A stretch of DNA of 64,000 bases from Isoetes taiwanensis (taxonomy: Eukaryota; Streptophyta; Lycopodiopsida; Isoetales; Isoetaceae): NCBI GenBank assembly GCA_021234155.1, contig JAJEKV010000058.1, positions 7,378,992-7,442,991 on the forward strand. Reading direction: 5' to 3'. Below the pieces are notes generated by a model, which did not search any database, was not told the origin of the DNA, and saw nothing but the letters and a program-made list of their open reading frames with translations. Shown in pieces: positions 26,211 through 38,679 of this stretch (positions are counted from its first letter, which is position 1; each line of letters begins with the position of its first letter). The position numbers and the translations under genes were made by a program.

Positions 26211-27603
26211 GGCCAGCAAGATGGGAAGCTGGGCCTACCCAATTTAAACGGTGCCACTTACTGGACCTGTAGATCCTAGCCACGTCAGCTATTGAGTGTA
26301 GCCTATCGAAAGGAAAGTCCTCCACTTTGCTGGAGTGCAATTTACATGTAAATTATGATATTTTTTTACGTAAAATGTTAGTTGTAAGATCCTCTAGTCA
26401 ATGTAATTGCACCCCAACTATCGTTACGTTTGGTTTTGGGTGCATATTCACACTGAGGGGATTTCAAAGAACACAGAGCCGCTTGATGTATATTCACCCC
26501 TTATTCCTTAATGTACACGTCGCATTAAAGTTCCTCGTTTCAGGGGTATGCAAGATAAAAAATGGCTTTATACCAGATAACAAGATTTGCAAAATACTAT
26601 AAGATTTCATGGTTTAATACTATGCTGTTGATTTTGTACATGCAAAATACAATTATGGGGGGCTACCGTGCCCCTAATTAAGCCTGGAAGGAATATGCAC
26701 CCAAACCAAAGGGTTTAAAAGGATTTAATTTAAAATGTTGGACCAATGGGTCGTGTTAATTAAATGCCAATGGTAGTAGTTATGTGTTGGTTGTTAATGT
26801 CAATGGTTGTTATGTGTTGGATTTATTTATGTGTTAGATTTAATTTTTTTTATATGTTGGATGTTAATGGCTTCATGGGTTGCAAAAAAATTGGCTTCTG
26901 GCCTTATTTGAGGCTTTCATCAATTGTGAAATTTTTGAATTTCATCACAATAAAACAAATAGAACATAAGTAAAAGTTACCTATAAAGATAGAATGATTG
27001 ATCCCATTATTCTCAAAGTCTGCAAAGTTTGCAAATAATTCCATACACAAACATTTTTCTAATTTGAATTTAATGTTGTACTTTTGCACTCCATGGACTA
27101 GCACATTGGTGAGAAACCAAAGTGGAAACTTTTATAGCACAAGGGAGGATGAAGCCTTGGAATTTTAGCTTAATGCTTGCTGAAAATCTAAAAAATGCAT
27201 GGTAATTTTTTGCAACCGCCATTCTGAATGAGCCATAAAACAATATCCAATAGCTTAATCCTCAGATAAATTATGGTAGGATAACCATCATTCAATTAAA
27301 TTGGGTTTATGTCTTAATTTTGGGACAAATTTCATATTGCATGTTTTTAGTAGCATATTCAAATTCACACATTTCACCTCAAAATTATGAAAACGTAATA
27401 TCATGTTATTTATTTAAAAATAGTCAATATTTCACAATATAGCACCATATCATAAAAACGTGATAACAAAAATTTTACATAGTTATTCAACTTTCTTCAA
27501 GCACCCCAATGATATCATAGCCTTCTTCCCGACATCCCAGGTATTGTAATTCTCGCATTTCTATTTGGAATAGTGTTTGGAGTCCATGAGTACAAAACAC
27601 TTT
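26211..27603. other. Spacer with a GTTGGAT-rich patch
   Basis: No gene seen. At about 26,765-26,865 phrases such as 'TATGTGTTGG' and 'TGTTAATG' recur several times, which suggests a decayed short tandem repeat. Confidence 0.4.
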
Positions 27604-29852
27604 CTATAGTCTAGCCAAAGATCGGATCTTTCGGATTTCTCCTCCATCTCTTTGTCCAACAATCAGTGGGTACATTTCTTTTATCCGTCGTTGGTCAAAC
27701 CGATGCAAACTTGACACCACCATTCCACTTGGCACATGGTTGAAGTTAATAATACCTTCTTCTTTGCAAATATCGAGATAGTGAACCCCAACCACAATCG
27801 GATATGTATCTAAATCGATGGCTTTACTACTACAAATTGGTGGCATTTCCAAGTCGATGGAAGGTTCATAATAAGCATCCATGCCTAGAAACTTTGGCCT
27901 ATTGTTCTTAGGACCAACATAGTGTTTGTCGGAAAGGAGGAGGAGCATATTGCTTGCGAATGCTACTTTACGGTGTCATCCAAAATCCTCAATTTTGCCA
28001 AGGTCTTCCACCAGTTTTTAGGCAACCACCCTTCTTTCAATTCATCGAGGATATGTCTATCTCCCCAACGGGTTAATCACCTTCTTCCGGGTAAGCCACC
28101 AAGGCACGCGGTTGGTGTCATCCTGATTGGTTTGCCAATGCTTTTATATAGTCTTGGATTCCTTCCCTTAGTCAATCCCAATTGCTTCACTTCTTCAGTA
28201 GGTTTTTTAAAGCTTTTGGTTGACCTAGAGGTATCATAGGCTTGCCATTCTCATCTCATATATTTTCCCCCTCCTCTCCTCATCCTCTAGAAGGTCTCAT
28301 CTTCCATTGGAAGATTGGAATCCCATCTCTCACCCAAAAGTGAACTCCGCAGAGGCCTGGAATGACCTTCTAAAGATCCAATGTATAACCATCCACAAAG
28401 CTCTTCCAATCGGGCACTTCTTCTATGAGAGAAGCTATAGGGTTTGGAGTAGTGCATTCATACCAAGATTTCCATTAGCCTAGGAAAGTTGGTCCTTGTT
28501 TTCTTTGCTCAAGATACAACTATATTTGCCAAATAATGCATCCACATCCTCATGGGTATGCCGGGCATAAGAAAACCCTAAATTAACTCTTTCAAATATC
28601 CCCACGTTTGTTTAAGTAGGATATGGAAGAAAACATCCACTGTTCTTATTTTGGCTTCAAGACAATTATCAAGTTGCAAAGAGAAACCTTTTGGGTAGAT
28701 CTTGAGGTTTAAGCACGATGAAGTTGAAGCTCCAACATGTTCATTAGACCCATGCTTTCCTAAACCTTGCCTTGCTGAACTTTTCAATATTGTTAGGGTT
28801 TCCATCTAACAATGCTCTATGTAGTGCCTCAAGCTAGGCATGGAGTCCCGGAGGTGACCATTGTATCCATTTTCATAGTTTTCTCAAACACCTCATGATA
28901 CTCCCAATATGAAAATCTGGACCATCACTCCACAACTCCAAACTAAAATGGCCATAGTAGGTTTGATTACGCCCATGCAAGATTGCCCCGATCATTGAGA
29001 TCAGAAGGGTATGATCTTCCACATGACTTTGGTATGTACTTGAATTGTGGAAGACAAGTCTTTTTTTGGTCCATCTTGTCATGTATAATACATAAATAGT
29101 TATTGGGTTCCAATGCGGATAAAGTCCCCCACATCCAATAACATGATCTACATGATAGTTGGTGGGTCATATGGTCCTTCATATGCTCCCTTATCCTAGC
29201 CCTTTGACTAGGTTGCCGCAGTCTTATCAAAGAGTCTCCTTCAACTTAGCACATAAATTGCACTTTGCAAAGTTGTTTGAAGTTACTATGGTGACATGAT
29301 TGAAATGCTTCTTCCATAACCTACTAAAGCTAGGTTGGGATATTGGAAGAATTCCCAATTCTCGAAGTAGGGAATTCACTTCTTCAAAATACTCTTTTTG
29401 AGTACAATGTGATGGCAACCTTTTCTCAACAAATCCGCTCTTCCCTTTTCATCCCTTCTGCTTTTTGTGTGGCATAGACTACGCATTGAAATCAATATAT
29501 TTTTCAAATATCTCCACGGCGGCCCAAGGTCCTAGTTTATTGGTCTCAACAAACCATTATTTCCATGTAAAGCAATCCTGTTCCCCTCTGCTTTTTTTTT
29601 TGCCAATTATGCCATGAAGAAGTTGGAATTGCATGGATGCTACGCCATGCTTTTGCACATATCCATTTGCCTAGCAAAGGGTATCTTTTCTGTTTGGGTT
29701 TCTTTCATCTTGAAGTGCATGCTTTCGAAGATTGTGTACATGTAGGTCCTCCTCTCATCAACGGTGTACTCTTGAAAAGTGGCTCTTGCTTCCACCAATT
29801 GTTCTATTGTGAAGAATTGCATACAATCACCCAACAACAATCGAGCCCCTAA
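27604..29852 (-). pseudogene. IHDKMD/HTHEDVDAL-family transposase, copy 2 (decayed)
   Basis: The minus strand reads, N to C: VEARATFQEYTVDERRTYMY (about 29,790), SQPSFSRLWKKHFNHVTI and NNFAKCNLCAKLKETL (29,340-29,227; CxxC pair), EHMKDHMTHQ, IHDKMDQKKTCLPQF (about 29,090-29,045), HFSLELWSDGPDFHIGSIM (about 28,945-28,890), FSLQLDNC (28,690), ARHTHEDVDALFGKYSC (28,570-28,520, in a different frame from the preceding block), then a C-terminal domain ending at 27,604. Order and wording parallel copy 1 but on the opposite strand. The domain plan (Cys-pair motif, IHDKMD, FSL, QLDN, HTHEDVDA) matches a plant transposase-like family I recall only as uncharacterised. Multiple stops and frameshifts disable it. 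Confidence 0.68.
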
Positions 29853-30640
29853 CCTTCACCATTGTCTCACGTTTTGGTGTCACTAATCAACTTGGCTCTT
29901 TTGCTGGGGATAATGTCGGCAAGTGATACTTCTCCCCTTTTGCCTAGGTTTAGAGTTCCAAGCTGCCAATGGATCAATATCAAGACAATCATTGTCCCCA
30001 ACAACCTGGGGCTCGGGAAAAATATAATCCTCCACAAATTGAACACTACTTATAGGCCATGCCATGATCAAGGAACCTCAATTGCTTGACACAACCAAAA
30101 ACATTCCTTGTCACCCAAACCTTTACCTTTCGGTTGTCTTCCAACATTTAAATTGCAATACCAATATTGTCTTCCCCTAGCCTTTCATCATTAATGACTT
30201 GACCGGGATCTGCTAGCACAATGACTCCTTGGCCTACTATTTCCTTGTTGCACTTGTGCATGATTCTCACCTTCTTGTTCCTCCATTGCACCCTACTATA
30301 GAGGACTAATTGTTTTTCTTCAACATTCTTGCTAGGAGTTGGTTTTCATTGATATTGCTTTTCTTTTCACCATCTTGAGTTGGAGGGGCACCATTGACCT
30401 AGGCAAATTGCACCCTTTTTTAGTCAATGAGTAAGAAAAAAATTATTACACCATAAGATAAAAAAAATACGTACATTTATGGAATATGTAGAGGTAAATC
30501 AAATTTTTTAAAAGCAAGAAATTCCTTGGAAATAGGTTTAATATAATAATAACAATGGGCTTAAGCGAAATCATTTAAAACAAAAATTTTCATGGCAACA
30601 ACAAGGAAATGACATTTATATAAATATATCAAATTTTAAT
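29853..30640. other. AT-rich spacer
   Basis: No gene seen. The minus-strand frame at 29,883-30,071 and its surroundings may be upstream parts of transposase copy 2, but no motif supports that. Confidence 0.35.
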
Positions 30641-30644
30641 TATG

Positions 30645-30850
30645 AAAATTTGGATATATGATCTGTTTAAAAGACATATAACTAATAGGCGTGAGAATTT
30701 ATTATCCATAATAATATACCCTAGACTAGATAATATAGTCTGGAATTTGAGATTTGATGCGCGTGTTATTTGAGGCAATAAATTATTCACGCTAAGAGCT
30801 AATTAACCCTATATAAAATCCGGTTCACGCTCTCAAGACCTCCATTCTGT
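30645..30850 (+). promoter_or_regulatory. TATA-bearing promoter-like segment, copy 1
   Basis: TATATAAAA at 30,810-30,818 is preceded by 'ATTATTCACGCTAA' and followed by 'CACGCTCTCAA', about 35 bp before a CT-rich stretch typical of plant transcription starts. The segment is repeated, diverged, at 31,880-32,075. Purine-coded ORF remnants (reading DSDSEDDSLTVMEEEEL at about 30,990-31,035) lie downstream. Confidence 0.4.
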
Positions 30851-31171
30851 CCCAATTTTTTTACGCGCGCCATGAAGCGTTGCTCAAATTTCGACCTTCA
30901 TGAAGAACCGAGGTCTCCTCAAAGAGGCGTCGGGTTGAAGAACCCGCTCAATTCCCCCCATTGATTTTTCTTTCCCAATTCTCCCTCGATTCCGATTCGG
31001 AGGATGATTCTCTGACCGTTATGGAAGAGGAGGAGTTGAGCTCCCTCTCGATTCCTCCGGACTGAAGAGGAGGAAGAGGAGGAGTTGGAGGAAGAGGAGG
31101 AGATGTCCTCCCAAGAGCACATGGCCAGCTCCGCTTGGGGTTGGCTTGACCGAAACGAGAGAATGAAATCG

Positions 31172-31226
31172 AGGAGGAGGGAGGAGGAGGAGGAGGAGGA
31201 GGAGGGGGAGGGGGGGGGGGGGGGGA
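31172..31226. repeat. (GGA)n followed by an 18-base G run
   Basis: A GGA-rich tract leads into an uninterrupted G run at 31,209-31,226. It produces spurious Pro/Ser-rich frames on the minus strand. It is a G-quadruplex candidate. Confidence 0.85.
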
Positions 31227-31879
31227 CAATTCGACCAGTTTTTGGAGTGGTTAAGAGATGAACCAGGTTTGCATGTGATTTCTTTTTGTTTTTGTTTTTT
31301 TCTTTCTTTTCTAACACCTTTCTTTCTTCTTTGTTGCGGTGTGGAAGAAGAGTGATGCGGATCAGGCGCCCATTTTTTTGTTTCCATTCTTCACGAAGTT
31401 TTGGACACGCCTCAGGGCATTTTTTTCTGTAAATTGTGTGAAAAGCCGGACCATTGCTTCCAAGCCGCCGGACATCTGTACATACAAGCATTTTTTAATG
31501 AAATCAAACAGTTTTCTTCATAAACTTTGTCTTCAAGCAGTTTTCTTCAAGCGGTTTTTACGTACATAAATTTTTTGGATAAAATCAAAGCGTATTCTCA
31601 ATTATTTTGGCTCCAAGTGTTTTTCTCTAAAATTTTGTCTCTCTAGAATTTTGTATCTGCAAATTTTGTCTCAACAAAGTCTCGAACACTATAAATCAAC
31701 CACATGAGAAATCTCTCGATGCATCCACAATTAACCATAGGAAATTTTCCTATACGACCTAAAACAATTCCCCAACCTTACAAGTCATTTTTAGCCTTCA
31801 TAATTTTTGCCTTTAAAATCATTTTAATGTAGCCTATATAAAATTTCTAAATTCTATTTTTTTGAATGCAATAAATGGA

Positions 31880-32075
31880 ATAAAATGTCAGTGAGAATTT
31901 ATTGCATGAAATGCAATATTCTCCATATATACCATATACATGTCATGTATGCGGCGGGAAGACCGTGCATGCGGCGTGTTAATTCAAGCAATCAATTATT
32001 CACGCTAACTTTTTTTTCTAATTGTGCCTATATAAATCCATTTTACGCTCTCAAAGTTCCTACATTTTCTTCCTT
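31880..32075 (+). promoter_or_regulatory. TATA-bearing promoter-like segment, copy 2
   Basis: TATATAAAT at 32,029-32,037, 'CAATTATTCACGCTAA' upstream and 'TTACGCTCTCAAAG' downstream mirror the segment at 30.65-30.85 kb. The two TATA boxes are 1,219 bp apart. The upstream part also shares GTGAGAATTTATT with copy 1. Confidence 0.4.
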
Positions 32076-33700
32076 CCTTCATACGATTTTGCGGGTTTTC
32101 CTCGGCGTGTTTGGATCCGCCCAGTCGAAATCTTGGTGAGCAGATTTATATTCATCAATGTTAGATGTTTGGTTTGGCAATTCCTAACTTACTAAAAGAC
32201 TTCGCCTTTTTGTTCAGAGCATCTGTAAGAGAGGAAATCGGAGCTTTAATTAAAACCAAAAGCAGAGGACTAAGGTCCGCGAATCGAAAAGCCTCGAATT
32301 AAAACCACAAGCATAGTCCTCCGTTCTTGAATCCTTCCAGCCTCGAGAACTCAAGGTTAGTTTTCATTTAGTTTTAAGTTGCATCTCAATGGCAGGTTTA
32401 ATCCAAGAAGACAAGCTTTTGCATTTGCTCGAGGCGAGGAAGCGGATGATGTTTATGAAAACCGAATAGTTTTTATAAACTTCATCCGCTTCTTTGTTTC
32501 AGTAAATTCTTGAGTTTCTCTTCTGAATTAATCATGCTATTGCATGCAAGTTTCTATTATGAATAAGTGTAGTAGAAAGCATTAGAAAAACTGAAGATAA
32601 TATTTGAAACACGCTAAAGCGTGTTTTAGGGTAACTTAGCCTTCAACAACATGAATACACTTTCGGCGTGCATTCAATGAGGAGGGAGAAAAAAAAACAT
32701 GGATAGATAAGTAAATAGATAAAGGCGGGCAATTATTTACACGGCTCTTGAATGCACTGCTGCCGGCGTGTATAGTTTTTCCTTATATAGCGGTTTTACG
32801 GCGTGCAAACAATTGTATCCCTACTTTCAACTTTTACGCTAAAACCGGGCGAGGCGTGTCTCTTAGTTTCTAAGTTTATAAATAAAAGAAATATAACACG
32901 CCCGCGTGAATCGATACTCGGCTCACTTCCTATTGATAGATGTCGGGTTACATTAATCACTTGGGTTGGTGGCGAAGATGGATTGGAATTACATTTGGGC
33001 CGGCAATCACCTGACCCGGCTCGGTTTGGCTCCAATCTCGGTCCCGGTTGAACCGCTGAGAGCACCGATTCGGCTGGAGCACGATCTTGCAACCCACAGA
33101 GTACTTGGATCAAGTAATGATGATGGCAAAGAAGGCGGGGCAATGATAGATCCGGGGCTCGGGGCCCTTTGCAATCGCCGCGGAGGCTTTCGCCCTCTTA
33201 TCTAATCGCCGAGAATGCGGTACATGCATTGATCGAGAGTGAATCTCGTGATCCGTCCACTCGAGATTCAAAATGAGGAGCTGCGTTTCTTAGTGGTTAG
33301 CCTCTATGCCCGGATGCCCCAACACGAACCACTACCACAAGGCGATTATAATGATGCAATGGAGATGGCTCAACCAATGGAACCACTACAGCGCTATCGA
33401 TGCATTGGAGGTTCAACCAATGGAGCGAGGAGGTGGAGGCGGGGAGGAGGAGGAGGAGGTGGAGGTGGAGGCGGAGGGGTGGTGGAGCTAGAGCACAGTG
33501 TTTTTCTTTGGGGTTTTACGAGAAGAATTCACTATGCCCTGCAATGGAAATGGGAGATCGATAGCCCGGCTACTCGAGGCTGGGCTTGAAACAAGAGTCA
33601 CAGGATTTTTGTCCAGTTTATCCGGTTTATCAGATTATATACAATTGTAATCTTTTTCCAATGAATACAACAAATTTTGTCTACTTCTATATTTCTACAA
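32076..33700 (+). other. Decayed gene-like stretch of unknown identity
   Basis: GC-richer than its surroundings. The plus frame at 33,239-33,589 reads EIQNEELRFLVVSLYARMPQ and then runs into a GGA/GGT-coded Arg/Gly tract. An AATGAATA sequence at about 33,660 could be a polyadenylation signal. A third TATA-like site (CCTTATATAGCGG) lies near 32,782. I see no known domain. Confidence 0.25.
33424..33492. repeat. GGA/GGT-rich low-complexity tract
   Basis: Imperfect GGA, GGT and GGC triplets span about 70 bp inside a plus-strand frame. This is a second purine-rich tract 2.2 kb from the one at 31.2 kb. Confidence 0.75.
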
Positions 33701-34989
33701 TGTAATACATGTTACATACCTTTTTTTAAGCGGTTTCTTGGCCATGCAACAAATGTTCCAACACTTTCTCCAACCGTATCCCCCAGGTGTCTGCGAGGTA
33801 AAGCTTCATCCATAGCGCAGCTTGATTAATCAACGTAACTTTCGGACATACTTATCCCCGCCCGGAATTCCATGGCAGTTCTGATCCGGATCGATGGAGT
33901 CGATCTTGCATAATCCTACTTTCCTTTTTCCGATTTGTAGTTAACATGAAACATTCATCTTTACGAATCGCAGAAAAATTGCTATTCGAGACACCTACTA
34001 TTGGAAATTAATGTTCAAGCTATTGGAATGAGATGAGTACCAGAATTCAGTAGCCATTCTTGAGAAGCTGATTTGAGTCTCGAAGTTGATTTGAGAAGTC
34101 GGGCGCTATGGAAACTCTGGCCGAGGGGGAAAATTCGAATTAGAAGAAAGATTAGGTTAACTACGTTTAGGGGGATAAATTTGGGCTTTTGGGTGGGATT
34201 TTAAAAACTTAATGAAAGAAGTCGTGGACGGGTCTTCGTCATTATTATTTGTATGTGTCAAGAATATTTCAAACCGTGCATTTTGTGTTTTCTTGAAATT
34301 CAAATTTCTCTATTTCGTCTGGTAGAAAAAGCTATTTCTTCGAAAGCTTTCGAAGGCCAGATCGGCGACCTTCCCGGCTCTGTTACTAGGGCGACTCGGA
34401 GATGTCTTCTAAAGCTTAATCGAGGTCGAGGTTGACGCAAGAGGAAGCGGTGGAAGAGGAATCTCTAAACCCGGCTCTTCTCAAGTTTCAGAGGACGTTG
34501 ATCGAATACCGCAGAATACATGCAACCCTATTCAAGGTATTTAATTTGCCCGCGAATACACAACGTGTGTGGGAGAGTATTATGCTTGCATGAATTTGAG
34601 ATATTTCCTTGCCTTCGTGATAATATGCTTTGCATGAGTTTGAGTTATTATGCTTTGCATGAATTTTAGAAAGTATTAACATCAGTTAATGCTCGATTGT
34701 CCGCTCAGAGAACATAATTTTGCTCTTTTATATATAGAATATAGCGGTGTTAGGCGGTTGGAGATAAGAATGTTCAATGAGGTTAAATAGTGTGAAATAT
34801 GGATTCATGAAGGGTATGTAGCTTAAAATGTGGATGCAAAATAATTTAGTTTCAAATTAACGATAGCATGGTCAATAATAGGAGATACCAACACGCATGG
34901 CGTGATTTGTACTAATTTAGGTTTAAATGCACGCCAAGCGTGATCTCTTGTTCTGAAAAAGTACTCTAAAAGTGCTCATCTTCATTTGC
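33701..34989. other. Spacer with dispersed CACGCC/GGCGTG half-palindromes
   Basis: No gene recognised. 'ACACGCATGGCGTGATTTG' (about 34,891) and 'GCACGCCAAGCGTGATC' (about 34,928) belong to the palindrome family that clusters at 36.2 kb. Confidence 0.35.
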
Positions 34990-37740
34990 GGTGCTCAAGA
35001 GGAAGAAAACCCCTACTAATCGGGGGTTCTAATCCGCCAAGAAAGCAAGGGCGCGACGCGACCGGGATCTGCACCATATGATCTCACCTTAGATGATGAA
35101 GGGCCGATTCTTATAGCAACCCTCGACCCCGCCACGAAGAGGAAATGAGGGCGAGGGTGTCGAGTGGTACGTTGACCTTGCCAAGACAAATGGCAAGCTC
35201 GACTTAACTCTTCTCGAGGAAAAAAAGGAAGCGGCATAAGATGGCCAAACAAGGGATCCTAATCTCTTGTGAGGAAGAGGATGACACCCAGCGCAAATTG
35301 CTCTTGGAGATTACGAAGCGGAAAGAAAGATCTTTCGGACTTACTCCTGTAGAGCTACTCGCATACAAGGATACGTTCATGAAGACAGATGTGAGCGGTG
35401 AGACATGTTTTAAGTATGGTTGGCCAACCAATGTAGCGATTACGCATGCCAATATCTATTTGCCAAGGGGTTTACCGTCGCGGCGTAGAGGCATGTTCAC
35501 TAAACCGACACCAAGTCACTATTTGCGACAAGCTAGGGAATTAGCTGACTTGAAAGCTTCTAAAAGGGTCCTAGATCTAGGGAAGAATGTTCAACTGCGG
35601 TTGTCGAAGGCATGGAGGCTTCGCTTTTGAGAATGAACGGGACAGAGTGGCGCACTAGAGGCCATGAACAAGGCTGAATAAGCGCACGACCATTATCCAT
35701 TGGGTCTTAAGGAAACTTTTGCGATCCATGTGAAGTCCCTCATCCGTTCACCAAGCTCCATTTATGTTAGCAGAGATATGATCCGGCACATGCCATGGAG
35801 ATTGTTGAGCATGATTAGTAATCCGGGTCAAATGCCTATGCCGGCCGGATGTGCTACCTTGGGATATGATCTCGAACAAGCTGCCGCGGTGGGCCGAACG
35901 CCGAGGAGCTATTATCAAGTGATGATATTAAATATGTCATCATCGACGGGCAAACATTCCGTTGAGGCACAAAAGGCCATCATGAAAGAACAAACAGCCA
36001 AAAAGTGTTCTACAATCACTATGCGTATAGGAGGTGTCGTGTCGTATCTTGGATGCCAATACTTCACCCGCAGATTTTACGAGATTAGTGCAACTTTGAA
36101 TGAAATGGGGAAGACATTTCTATACAAAAGGTAATCAACTTTGGTTTCATAAATTGTATTCACGCCAGCGCGTGCTTTCAAATCAAACCAACGCCAAGCG
36201 TGTTTTGAAATCAATCGAATTCACGCCGGGCGTGTTTTCAAGTCAACCAATTGATTTGAAAATACCGGGCGTGAATCGATTGATTTGAAAACACCGGGCG
36301 CGGAATTGGTTTGATTTGAAAGCACACCGCGGAATTGCATTAGTAACTTTATTCATTTCACGCCGGGCGTGATTTTTTCTCTTCATCAATTCTATTCAAA
36401 TCGCGTCTGCGTGTTTCTATTCTATGATATCGATTCAATGTCCGTACTATTGCGGTCCATACGTTGAACAATCCCACGCCCAACAGCGATGGGTGGAATA
36501 TGGCTGCCCATTGCCCACCGGGCGATTATGGTCAAAGTCCGAGGCATTCAAGCCGCTAGAGCGGACTACATGCCGAGACAATTATACGAGAGAAGAAGAA
36601 GACCGCAAGAAAATCAAAGAAAAAGGTGGTGATGACATTGCGGATCCTTTCAAAGCTCATCCAGCAGTCGGGACCAATGATTTCGTATAAGATTGTGTTT
36701 TGTAAGGAGGCGGTATGGCTCAAGTGGAATGAATGCAGGGCGCTTTATGCACAAGGGAAGTCGCGAGATACTATGGGTAGGATGCCTCCTGTTGATGTAA
36801 GCATCTTTGACTTGAATGTGAGCCGAGAGATGAGAAAGACTCGGGGGCTAGGCAGCCTGAGACCATTTGGGTTTTAGACCCGGTGCTTAAAGAAGGAAGT
36901 CTTATACAAGAAGGGTGCTTTCACCAAGGATAGGATGTCCTTCGTTGAGTCTTTGCAGTCATGTAAAGGATGCACGTGACAATGAAGTCGGTTTGTAGGA
37001 GCCTGAGTTACAAAGGCTATCGGGGGATGTGGCATTATCCGAAATTGGATTTTTGGCGGACAAATACAAGGTCGTGTAATGATGACATCAAGAAGTTTGT
37101 ATACGGTCAAAGGACTTCCTAAAGAATTGGAAGGCTAAAAATACAAAACATAAGGAGACTCTACCCCCAAGGTAACTGGCTGAGTTGAGAAGAAAAGTGG
37201 CCCTTGTGAAGAAGATTCTTTGGAGAAGACGACATAATCGATTAAAGAGTCTCCATTGGGTACAAAGGTCTCTTGCCGATTCAACCGGCCTTAAAAATAT
37301 ATCACTCTTTGTGTTGGACGGCGGGGGTGGGAGAGGAGATATGGGCATGAACGAGGAAGGACTACAGTAGCTTCTTTTTACGTGATAGGATTGACAACCG
37401 AGAGGTCCTTCACTATTGTCATCGTTTGTCCTTCGGGTGAGTCACATCTCGCATGCACTATCTGGCGCTCATGATCAGGAGTGCCTCAAAGTTATTAGGG
37501 AGGGATGCCTAATATATGATGTTAAGGATAATGAGTGAAACGACGCGCGGAAGATGGCACATGTGATCTTTATTATGATATCCATCTTTGTCCGACGAGG
37601 AATATGATATTGCTAAGGCCAAGGGTGACAATAGCGGTGCATGGGAATGTTTTCTTCTAGATGATCCGGACTTAAGAACTATATTCTTTCATACGGATCG
37701 GGATCGGTCGTAATGAGGATGAGTCGAAGAGGATGAGGAT
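34990..37740 (+). pseudogene. Decayed coding locus of unknown function
   Basis: Several plus-strand blocks look like former coding sequence with ordinary composition. One reads SAPYDLTLDDEGPILIATLD (about 35,070-35,130). A longer one at 35,241-35,630 includes FGLTPVELLAYKDTFMKTDV and CFKYGWPTNVAITHANIYLP. A third is the frame at 35,700-36,134. Another, at about 37,585-37,710, reads SLSDEEYDIAKAKGDNSGAW and then LLDDPDLRTIFFHTD. I recognise no family. The blocks lie upstream of an FCP1-like phosphatase segment on the same strand and may be earlier exons of the same gene, but no splice junctions could be confirmed. A palindrome cluster interrupts the locus at 36.16-36.38 kb. Confidence 0.35.
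36161..36371. repeat. Cluster of CACGCC-n-GGCGTG palindromes
   Basis: Imperfect GC palindromes alternate with AT-rich 'TTTTCAAATCAA(T/C)' spacers: CACGCCAGCGCGTG at 36,161, ACGCCAAGCGTG at 36,191, CACGCCGGGCGTG at 36,222 and again, identical, at 36,359, plus half-units CCGGGCGTGAAT (about 36,264) and CACCGGGCGCGGAATT (about 36,292). Further members occur at 32.6-32.9, 34.9 and 38.5-38.6 kb. Spacing is irregular and spacers are related, so this is not a CRISPR array. Confidence 0.7.
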
Positions 37741-38640
37741 CGGGACCCCCTCCTAAATGGGGAAATCAAGTCACGAGCTACAAACTAAGGAGAAGGGCCC
37801 CTTAAATAAAAAAATGGATTTCCCGCCTATGGTCGCTTACCTCGTCGAGGCATTTGCTCCAATTGATACAACCCTTGGAGCTTCATGTTGGAGGTTATAT
37901 TGCCCGAGAGGCTCTTATGGGTGCAAGAAGATGTCACCGCTTTGAGTGATGAGCGAGGGCCAAAGACTTTCTTGAACCATTCCTCATGCATGTGCTTGCC
38001 AAGTCTCCTAAAGGCCCTTATGGCAACCCTGAAATCATCGGCAATCAAAGTCTCGTAGACTTGTCCAATTCGAAAGTGGACGTTGCTCCGGAGAGGGAAC
38101 TAGTAATGCTGACCGATAAGGAAAGCGGTAATGAACAAAATATTTGCTAAACCGGGTTGCTCAAAGTACCTTGGATGGCGGCGAACTTAGGGAATATCCT
38201 TGCCCACATTGCGGGTGATGCAAGCAACAATAGAGTAGATTCACAAGGTTAACAATGAAATAAATTTGCAGGGAAACCGAAAATGAAGGCAACGGGCGGC
38301 TCTCTAGTGATTCACTGAGTTTGCCAAATCAATAGTAAAATAATGTCGGTTGTGAAGGGCCAAATGAACTAATAGAAAATAACAATTCTAACGGTTAAGA
38401 AGAACCGAAGATTAAGGGTGGCGGAGGGGAGAATGACGCATGACAAAAAATAAAACCGAAGATGATAGGTATGGCCTTGCCCACGAAATAGCGCCCAGCC
38501 GTGATTTAATTTGTATTACCTTTGAATTAAATCGCGCCAAGCAAATTTTTGATTATTTTTCGTTGTCAAACTAAATCACACGAGCGATTTGGTTATGACT
38601 ATTTCAAATCACGCTTGGCGTTTGTATTGTTTGTGTTATC
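37741..38640. other. Spacer between decayed coding blocks
   Basis: No domain recognised. A frame near 38,195 reads ELREYPCPHCG, a possible zinc-binding scrap. Palindrome half-units (CGCCAAGC, CACGCTTGGCG) occur at 38.53-38.63 kb. Confidence 0.3.
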
Positions 38641-38679
38641 GTGATCTTGCTGGCCGGATACATGTTTGATGTTTCGACT

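Noticed and set aside
30919-31491. 190-residue Ser/Pro-rich ORF on the minus strand
   Set aside because: It derives from the GGA/G-run tract read antisense; the Ser and Pro runs are compositional.
32803-33205. GC-rich overlapping ORFs on both strands
   Set aside because: Neither strand shows a family motif, and the openness follows from composition.
36161-36371. CRISPR-like look of repeated palindromes with spacers
   Set aside because: Repeats are short, imperfect and irregularly spaced, the spacers are related to each other, and the genome is eukaryotic.
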